64,000 nucleotides of DNA from Coleophoma eucalyptorum. Its lineage: Eukaryota; Ascomycota; Leotiomycetes; Helotiales; Dermateaceae. Position numbers and translations under genes: made by a program. Below the pieces are notes generated by a model. It searched no databases. It was not told the DNA's origin and saw only the letters and a list, made by a program, of their open reading frames with translations. Of this stretch, positions 57,161 to 64,000 are shown piece after piece (the stretch's first letter is position 1; each line of letters opens with the position of its first letter). Location of the stretch: NCBI GenBank assembly GCA_026120035.1, contig JALRME010000037.1, forward strand, positions 1 through 64,000, written 5' to 3'.

Positions 57161-57771
57161 ATGCCCGAGAGAACCCTGACAACAACGATCGAAATCGCTG
57201 CTCCCCCAGCCGAAGTAAGGGAAAAGGTACGTCCGTCGGTTTTCCAAGCTCAATTCCGTTCACATTTCCTATTCGGGGCTCTCATCGTCGCTCTCCAACT
57301 GACAATTTCCAGTTCTTGCAATTCGACAAATTATCCGAATACCATCCCCACGGCTTTTTCAAATCCATCAAGGCCACCACTCCAGATTCACCTATCGAAG
57401 CTGGTACGAAAATGAATATCGTGATTGAACTAGGCGCCATGGAGCCTATCATCCTCGTGAGGGCCCTGCTCCCCCGTCGCGTCCCGACCTCTCCTTGCTA
57501 ACGCCTCCAGGAAAACTCCCCGGCCGTCTTCTGTTGGAGTGGTAAAGGCTTGATGGGCACTTTCAATGGCAACCATGCCTTTCACTTCACCGAGAGTAAG
57601 ACCACCAAAGGGGCAACGACGTTCATCCAGGAGGAGCAGTTTTCCGGACTGCTCGCGGTCACGATGGGTGAAGGGGCGCTGGTTAAGATGCTTGGGCTGA
57701 AGGACAAGACGAAGAACGGATTTGAAGCGTTTAATCGGGATCTGAAGAAGTGGGTGGAGGATGGGAAGTAA
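57161..57771 (+). CDS. SRPBCC/START-like small ligand-binding protein
   Basis: Exons 57161-57226, 57313-57456 and 57511-57771 (introns 86 and 54 nt; the second has a GCTAAC branch site) give 156 aa. The first strand reads T-L-T-T-T-I-E-I-A-A-P-P-A-E-V-R-E-K, the classical beta1-alpha1 start of SRPBCC (Bet v 1-like) proteins. The middle has F-C-W-S-G-K-G and H-A-F-H-F-T-E-S, then Q-E-E-Q-F-S-G-L-L. The final helix has F-E-A-F-N-R-D-L-K-K-W-V. These proteins bind small hydrophobic ligands or act as cyclases or chaperone co-factors; no catalytic role can be read from the sequence. No signal peptide, probably cytosolic. An antisense frame (57915-57430) is a shadow. Confidence 0.85.
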
Positions 57772-58035
57772 ATGGCATGGTGTGGTATAGTTGTAGTTAT
57801 TCATATGATCGATGCACTTAATTTCTCTAGTCTCCATCCGGGCCTTTGTAGTAGGCTTAATCACAATAGATGCCCTTTCGGCCGAATCACTGTGAGGTGT
57901 CTGTGGATGGTCCATCCACGTTATGCTTTAGAAACCCTTCTGCACGTCTTCCCAATAATGACCGGCCAGGCCCAAATTTTAACCTCATATAGTACAGTCC
58001 GAGATCTCCCCGTGGGCATCCCGTTGGATAATGTT
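57772..58035. other. 3' flank of the SRPBCC gene
   Basis: No gene. A 94-codon frame here has no likeness to a known protein. Confidence 0.4.
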
Positions 58036-58510
58036 AAGCTTCTCGTAAGCTCGTAAGGCGTCCGGCGATCGTAGGTATAGTCTAAACCTTATGTTAGGGT
58101 TAGGTTGGAGTTACGCAAGGTTATAGGGTATAACTAGTTACCCTCTTGGGACGTCCCGTAACCGAACCCTTTAATTTCGAGGCGGGCAAAGCTCGCGACT
58201 TTGCGAAGCCGCCTCGCTTAGCTGGCCGCCGACCTACTAATGGACCCTTCCCTACCAAAAGTCGACCGTCTCGACCTCGATCTACGACCGCTTCGACCTC
58301 ATTAAGCTTCTCGTAAGCTCGTAAGGCATCCGGCGATCGTAGGTAGTAGTCTACCTTAGGGTTAGGTTAAGGTTATGATAAGGTCACGAGGTATAACTAG
58401 TTACCCTTTTGAGACGTCCTATAACCGAACCCTTCAATTTAGATATAGGCAAAGCTCGCGATTGAGCGAAGCCGTCTCGCTTAGCTAGCCGCCGACCTAC
58501 CCAATGAACT
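58036..58510. repeat. Tandem repeat of a ~268-bp unit with telomere-like words
   Basis: Unit 1 begins at 58036 and unit 2 at 58304, both with AAGCTTCTCGTAAGCTCGTA. Each contains TTAGGGTTAGG, then GGTATAACTAGTTACCC, then the CTCGCTTAGCTGGCCGCCG-type motif. Unit 2 ends near 58510 and has more C-to-T and G-to-A changes. It may be a subterminal repeat of a larger transposon. Confidence 0.8.
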
Positions 58511-59000
58511 TCTCTTCCTCCCCGCCCTTGGGACTAAAGCCAGTGGTGGTAGCGGTACCCCCTAAAGCCGAATCCTCTCCGACCTCCCCTTGCTTCCTCT
58601 TCCTATCCTTCTTAGTAGGCGCCTTCTTAGCAGCCGCACCCCTCTCTACTGTTACCCCCTATAGATGTCAGAACTGATTCGAAGGACTTTTGGATCTAAA
58701 TCAGAGCTTATCTCCATCTAGGCCTAAGCCTCTGCCATAAAGGCACGAGTCTCCCCCCGGAACTCCTCCTCTTGCTCCTAAAGGTATCGAGTTTCGGCCT
58801 ATAGGAACTAAGTCTCCTCCAGAAAAGCCATCTAGTAGGAGGCAAGGTCCTTTAGAGCCTCCGTATTAGCTACCAATAGGACTTCATCTAGCGCTACCGC
58901 GGTAGCCCGGACCTCTCCCTCCTTCTTATATACCTAAAGAGCTACGAACTCTTCCTCTACGAACCAAGGTACCTATAGAGTTTAAGCTAAGTCGAAGGGG
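58511..59000 (-). pseudogene. Glu/Lys-rich gag-like fragment
   Basis: On the minus strand (about 58990 down to 58550) protein-like sequence with TAG stops includes A-L-K-D-L-A-S-Y-Q-M-A-F-L-E-E and E-E-E-F-R-G-E-T-R-A-F-M-A-E-A, a likely coiled coil. A basic stretch follows in another frame (A-A-K-K-A-P-T-K-K-D-R-K-R-K). The pattern fits a retroelement gag-like protein with decay. It could also be another repeat-encoded DNA-binding protein. Confidence 0.35.
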
Positions 59001-59557
59001 TTTCGGGATCAGAAAGAAGAACTTACTAGAACGTTTATAGCGTACTACTATATATAATATATATACTTCTTAGATGATTTTTTTGGAAAATCATAATTAT
59101 AGTCCCTATAGACCTTTATACGATGTAGGCACCGTATATAGTAGACTCGGTAGGTACCTAGGAGGGCACCGACGGGAATAGGGATAGGTATAGTACTATA
59201 CTTATAATTAGCGAGATCGAAACCCCTACGAAAACCCCTCAACTATAAACCTACGTTATTTAGTTGATTGATTGATTGATTATCTATATAAGTTAGTACT
59301 CAAACAATAAGCCTAAAGGTATACGTACGATTTATGATTTTCAGAAAGCCAAAGTAGAAAGAAAGAAAGAGAGAAAGCTAGAAGGAAATTTCTTAGCCTA
59401 TATCTACCTAATACTGTTATTTAAGACCCTTAGTATTATCCTTTGTGTGAATCGAAATTAATAATACTAAGTAGGATTTCTTTGTTCTATCCCGAAAACC
59501 TATTGTATTGCCTCCGATACTATTTAAGGACAAATAGTTATTAAAGGAGGAAGGTAA

Positions 59558-59740
59558 TATAAGAACCTAACCTACCTAGACTAAACAATTAGATAATCTA
59601 GGATATTGGATATATATCACGTAACCCTAGGATAGTATATATAAGCGAGTATAAGTAGAGTCGGAGGGGTTTCGAACCTAGGAAGCATATAAGGGAACTT
59701 GTTATAGAACTTAGATTCTTTCTTCTCTTTTCCTTCTTAT
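59558..59740 (+). repeat. LTR fragment, family B copy 2
   Basis: It starts TATAAGAACCTAACCTACCTAG (TGTAAGAACCTGACC in the 63-kb copy), passes through ATAAGCGAGTATAAGTAGAG and GCATATAAGGG, and loses similarity near 59745. C-to-T and G-to-A differences from the other copies predominate. 59001-59557 is decayed AT-rich DNA without a gene. Confidence 0.65.
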
Positions 59741-60131
59741 CTTTTCAACAAAAAAGAAACAATAGAAAAATGTTACGAGCTATACCTTTTACTATAAGCC
59801 CTACATTATACGAAGATCTAAGGTAACTACCCTAGGATTTCGACTGTAAAATCTAATATATTACTATGCTCACACGAGAAACCGCTTTTCTTTTAAAGAT
59901 TTGTGTAGCAACGAGGACCGGTCAAATCGTCGTCAACATATGTCTAAGCATATATATTACATTTTTGTCAGACTTATTACAGAAATACAGAAATATAAGG
60001 ACAATCCCTGATAAATACAGTGATTATAATACATTTTGGGGGAACTTCTTCAACCGGGAATGGCTGAAGTTAGAAGATACTTCGGTACTAGGGGGAAACA
60101 GCTATCAAACCCTGTTTGACGCTGAAAACAA

Positions 60132-61475
60132 TCAAGCTAGTTCTGCGAGAGGTATCTGGGAAGACTTGGCTTTGCATTTCTTTGGCAACGATGCCTCAGT
60201 AGCTTCCGCCTCATTCAGACCGCAGTTACCAGCCATTTCCCCAGGCATCTCATTCCATTCTGGATTTCGCGGATCTTCATCTTTCTCAGCAATTCCCGCA
60301 GCGTAGGAGGTGTCTCCGGCCGCGGTAGCGCTATTATTCCGCCTCTTTATCGCAAAGAACCAGATTGCTACGGCGATGAGAATTAGACCGGACACACCTC
60401 CAACGACTCCACCAATAATAGCACCAGTATTGGAACTTGACTTATGACCTGAATCTGATAGCTGACTTGTCGAGGATGACAACGACGTTGATGAGTGCGA
60501 CGCCGATGTTGCTATAATTGCAACGTTAAGTTAGCCACAGTAAGTTGGAGCATTTTGTACGCCGTTAGGTTATAATGACATATATTCTAGCACTAAAATA
60601 CCCCACCTAACATAACACCACCGCTTGAGCCAGCATTCACTCAACATTCACATTCATGATGTTTCATTCAACATATTACAAATTAAACGCAACACAGTGA
60701 AGAAAATTGCTTCACATCCCAAACATGACAGCAAATAGTCCCATGAACATACCAGTCATCGATAAAGATACAGAGGCCGGTGCGCTGTTGGATGTAGAAG
60801 ATGGACTAGCCGTTGAGGTAGACGTCGTAGTAGCGGAGGCAGTGGCTGAAGACGTTTTACTTGAAGAGGTAGCAGCAGCTTGATACTAAGTCCTCAGATG
60901 TTAGCAAAGCAGCCTAAGAACATATTGAAGGAAATAACTTACCACCGTTGCTAGCAATGATGAAGCGGGAGTATTACTACTATCCAAACATAATCCTGCA
61001 CGTATAACGCCAGAAGCTGGGAGAATTCCAATTTGACCAGGAGCACAGCAGAAGTAGAGGAAGCTGCCAATATAGAGAGTCCAGCTTGGATCCGCGCAGA
61101 CTGGGAGCGTTTGTATAGTTTGAGAACAGTCATTGGCTAGAAGCAAATGTAATTAGCTTTAGCTATGGACAATTGAGACTTTAAAAGAGCTGGTTTCGAC
61201 ACTGGATGGACAGAAGCTCGTTACTTACCGTCTGGACAGCATGCTGCGTCGCCAAAAATCCCAGCCGTAATACAGGTGGAACTTGCGGTTGGGCAACAAA
61301 ACTGAGTATCGCTGCACTCGGTGGTATTGCTAGGGCAGGTAGTTGCCGCAAGAGGCCATCCACCGTAGAAAGTAGCTCGAGTATCTAGGCTTTGAGCCAT
61401 CTTTTTCGCATGAATCACTTCTGACGCGGAAATCCCGACCATTGACAGAGAAGAAATGATGTTAAAGAGCTTCAT
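60132..61475 (-). CDS. Cys-rich cell-surface protein with two possible C-termini (GPI or transmembrane)
   Basis: Minus-strand exons 1 (61475-61229) and 2 (61136-60943) encode a signal peptide and about 125 residues with many Cys (F-C-C-P, A-C-C-P-D, Y-F-C-C-A-P-G). Exon 3 starts at 60885 and is Ser/Thr-rich. If read through, it ends at TGA 60712, giving 204 aa with a hydrophobic tail after S-N-S-A, as in GPI-anchored proteins. If the 241-nt intron 60752-60512 (GTATGT...TATAG) is removed, the frame continues into 60511-60132 and gives 317 aa. That form has a membrane helix (G-V-S-G-L-I-L-I-A-V-A-I-W-F-F) and a charged cytoplasmic tail. Both versions keep frame exactly. Role unknown; likely cell wall or sensing. 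Confidence 0.75.
60512..60752 (-). other. Predicted facultative intron
   Basis: Donor GTATGT (reading from 60752) and acceptor TATAG (to 60512), with a GCTAACTTAACG branch-like site near the acceptor. Its first 41 nt encode the GPI-type tail and the stop if retained. It is longer than every other intron in the window. Confidence 0.55.
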
Positions 61476-63430
61476 GGTGCTATAGGGCTGAGGTGGACTC
61501 AGAATTGTTAGACTAGATAGAAATGCGAGCTGAAGGATGTTGCACGATGGGGGAACACAAGGATCCCGAGCTGTTTATATAGTAAATACATATCTTCAGC
61601 TTTGCGCCTTGGGAATCAGCCACGACGCTTTCGAACGAGGCCAGCGCATGCTTTCGGAAATGGCCATGAGCTTGAACCGCTCGGGAAGCTGTATGTTCAG
61701 TTCCAAGCATTCTTGGCACTTCCCCCCTTTCCTTAAAGAAGATAACCTCAATTATAAAGTGCTTCCCAGCCACCACTATATGGGCACGAGCATCGAAAAC
61801 TCTCAGGAGGGCATTCACAAGCCAGCAAGACCATAACTTGCTTCAGTCGATTTAGGTTTGACAAGTCGCTCTATCTTGCCGATATAGGTTAGGCTTAGCC
61901 CGTCGAGTTGACTTGGTGGACTTCGACGCAGCCTTGTTAACCTTAATCACGATAGCATCTGGATAAACAAACCTGACGGAGAGACCGTGATAAACCCTAG
62001 AGAATTTGTTTTCTGTGCCTGAAACCTATAAAAAACTTTCGTGTTGCTATTGATCGACGCTTGAGGAATATCCTCATATAGCACAGTCGATACTGGCGAC
62101 GCCATATCAGTAGAATATAGAGACTGCTTGCTCCACAGTGCAGGAGAGAGCCTTGCCCTATATTAGTGGTATATGGGGACGCATGTGACTCTCCACAAGG
62201 CTTGGCTTGTGGAGGCAGGGCCAGCCCAGTCCCTTTTTCAGAAGGCACTGAGGAGCGAAGAAGCCTTACCCTCGGCGCCTTCTCTCCCCAGACTGGGATG
62301 TACTAACCTCACATTGCTCCTCTGAAAGACACTGCATAAGTCAGTTTCATCTATATTGAAATACGTCTTTTAGGACATTTCGGCGGCTCAAAATAAGGTC
62401 AAATCTGAAAATCTCATGAACTTTTGGATAGGAAAGGGCAATACAAAATATTTTATGTTTCCTGTATTCCACCTTCATCACATCCACGAGCCAGGGCATA
62501 ACCACAAGCCGGGACGAGCCTATTTTGGAAGTCGCGCTACTGTAATAATCCAAGATCGGCGATTGGAGCCGACGAGAACCGGCTTGATTCCCAACATTCG
62601 TAGAAGTGAGTTATAGCATTTTTGTTTTTCTTTTCAATAGATAGAAATACAAATCGAAGTATGTTTAATAGCCCGTTCTACAAGACCTTGATGGGCAACG
62701 GCTAGCACGACATAAGTGCTAGGAAATGAAGGCTAGAACGTGCATGGTGTGCTCGATTCGCATCTGGGCCAGCTGCTTTTGGATGGAGCGACAAGATTAG
62801 TAAAAGACAATGTTAGAGCTTCGGTGACTCTTAGTTGAAAACAACCAATTCGCAAATGGACACTTAAGAAGAACGGCCCGATCGTGATGGACATTGCAGA
62901 TGCGGACGAATCTTCATTTGCATTTGACTTGGCATGCTTGCTAACTCATAGCTAGAGATGATACAGGTTGAAGTATACCATATCATTATAAGGCGAAATA
63001 AGCAATTAGCCGACTAAAGAAAAAGTCATCTGATTGCCAATCCGAGTTGGACAAAGGAAATCTTTTTGCAAGCCCTGCTAGTACCTCTTATCACCTTTTG
63101 CTTCATGACCTCATGGAAGTTGCACTGGTACTGCATATTCATTAACATACGCGCACTTTCGCCTTTCACACGAGTATGCCTTTGCAATGAGGACATTGAG
63201 TTGGTAATTTCCACGCAACTTTCTTAGGCGATGGAATGCAGTAAAAAGTGCGCGGAATCATTGCCAAAAATCGCGAAATTGTCCTTTCAGAGCATAAAAA
63301 ACTCATTCAACTCTTGAGAAGCGGCTTCCCCCTACTCGGATGGTGATGAGTCCATGTCATTTACGCCTGAGTCTGATGGATTAAGTCGTCACTTCGTATC
63401 CAACTGTCAGCATCTGGAATTGTGGGATAG
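61476..63430. other. Intergenic, no gene supported
   Basis: Frames of 60-100 codons on both strands (61513-61836, 61997-62248, 62347-62616, 63026-63214) overlap and have no domain. The first 150 bp should hold the promoter of the minus-strand surface-protein gene. Confidence 0.45.
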
Positions 63431-63664
63431 TGTCTGAGAGCATAATAACCTTATGTTGATCCGAATCCTATAGGTCTGGTATGAAGGACACAAAAAAGCT
63501 AAGAAGAAACAGAAGAAAAGAAACCAAATTCTATGTTATACCTCCTTTATATACTTCCTAGGTCCGAAACCCCTCCGACTCTGCTTATACTCGCTTATCA
63601 TACTGTTCTTGGGGTCATATGACATATATCCAATTGTCTATTCTAAGTAGGTCAGGTTCTTACA
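63431..63664 (-). repeat. LTR-like repeat, family B copy 3
   Basis: Read on the minus strand it starts TGTAAGAACCTGACC at 63664 and ends CTCTCAGACA at 63431 (234 bp, TG...CA). It matches the 21.8-kb and 59.6-kb copies, including ATAAGCGAGTATAAGCAGAG and a TATATAAAGG box. It is the most complete copy. No matching target duplication was found. Confidence 0.65.
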
Positions 63665-63680
63665 GCGACTTGGTGAGCCA

Positions 63681-63714
63681 TCTCGCTTAGCTCGCCGCCA
63701 ACCTACTGATGGAC
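63681..63714. repeat. Dispersed 34-bp motif, copy abutting an LTR
   Basis: TCTCGCTTAGCTCGCCGCCA...TGATGGAC matches 31551-31584, 58212-58245 and 58475-58508. Its right end coincides with the start of the LTR-like repeat at 63715. Confidence 0.7.
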
Positions 63715-63911
63715 TGTAAAGAGGGACGTAATATCATAAGGCTAAACGAGGTTATATAGTATTAGCGAGCTAGACGAGGAACTATATATATATCTTTAGC
63801 CCCCTTGATTTAAGGATCTTTAGAGATCAGTTTGAATAACAACTACTACCTACCTATGTATACCCTACTTATCTATTGCTTGTACGTCACTCTGCCCTGT
63901 GACACCTGACA
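63715..63911 (+). repeat. LTR-like repeat, copy B of the 20.96-kb family
   Basis: It starts TGTAAAGAGG and ends CACCTGACA (197 bp). It aligns with 20957-21169 with mostly C-to-T and G-to-A differences. The remaining bases to 64000 show no gene. Confidence 0.6.
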
Positions 63912-64000
63912 CTATGTGATCTAATCCAAGCCTGTATAGCACCATATACGGTAACAATCAAGAACCGACACCAGCCTGAATAATTCTAACGTGTGTATCG

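Noticed and set aside
57430..57915. 161-codon antisense ORF
   Set aside because: Shadow of SRPBCC exon 3 on the opposite strand.
58094..58104. A telomere or chromosome end
   Set aside because: Only two TTAGG-type words per 268-bp unit, inside a repeat with genes on both sides.
1..64000. CRISPR arrays, bacterial operons, rRNA genes, tRNA genes
   Set aside because: Searched by eye for regularly spaced repeats, rRNA cores and GGTTCGA-type T-arms; nothing convincing. The genome is fungal.

Overview
The window is a piece of a filamentous ascomycete (Pezizomycotina) genome. Three things support this: genes with short GT-AG introns of 46-86 nt, typical ascomycete families (cutinase, SAT4/PTH11-like rhodopsin-domain protein, HET, DUF7580, GMC oxidoreductase, P450, SRPBCC), and transposable elements carrying RIP-type C-to-T / G-to-A decay in which CAG, CAA and TGG codons have become stops while the reading frame stays intact. 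I cannot place the genus. The layout is 'two-speed': intact genes sit as islands in repeat-derived, AT-rich, nonsense-riddled DNA.

Layout. 1-381: probable 3' end of a gene. 940-6683: Ty3/Gypsy element 1 (gag-pol with nonsense codons), interrupted at 4959-5311 by a solo LTR with a 5-bp target duplication. 6684-17503: Gypsy element 2 with 318-bp LTRs and a heavily mutated gag-protease and pol, plus an unusual accessory ORF of about 900 codons behind pol. Element 2 also carries four copies of a 27-nt palindrome and two polypurine-tract-like boxes. 17504-19760: decayed DNA with an integrase-like scrap and a collagen-like fragment. 19766-20722: cutinase gene with a tandem CCTCGG promoter box. 20957-31968: repeat fragments and RIP-killed genes (a RecQ-helicase-type repeat protein, a Zn2Cys6 regulator, a DUF7580 protein, an F-box protein). 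31969-33127: intact five-exon SAT4-like membrane protein. 34422-36097: gene remnants (Ifi6-type, a single-pass membrane protein, a pogo transposase). 36098-39509: decayed DNA. 39510-61475 is the richest gene island: GMC oxidoreductase, type II membrane protein with ricin-B-like domain, a four-pass membrane protein, CYP52-like P450, broken HET gene, SRPBCC protein, a repeat block, and a cysteine-rich cell-surface gene whose last intron may be a GPI/transmembrane switch. The window ends in LTR fragments.

How parts relate. No biosynthetic cluster or operon-like unit is evident. Cutinase, with Far/CTF1-type promoter boxes, and the CYP52-like P450, a likely fatty-acid/alkane hydroxylase, both fit use of plant cutin and lipids, but they lie 31 kb apart. 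The most unusual features are the architecture of element 2, the frame-independent TTCGAACGAA signature of element 1, and the predicted alternative C-terminus at 60132-61475.
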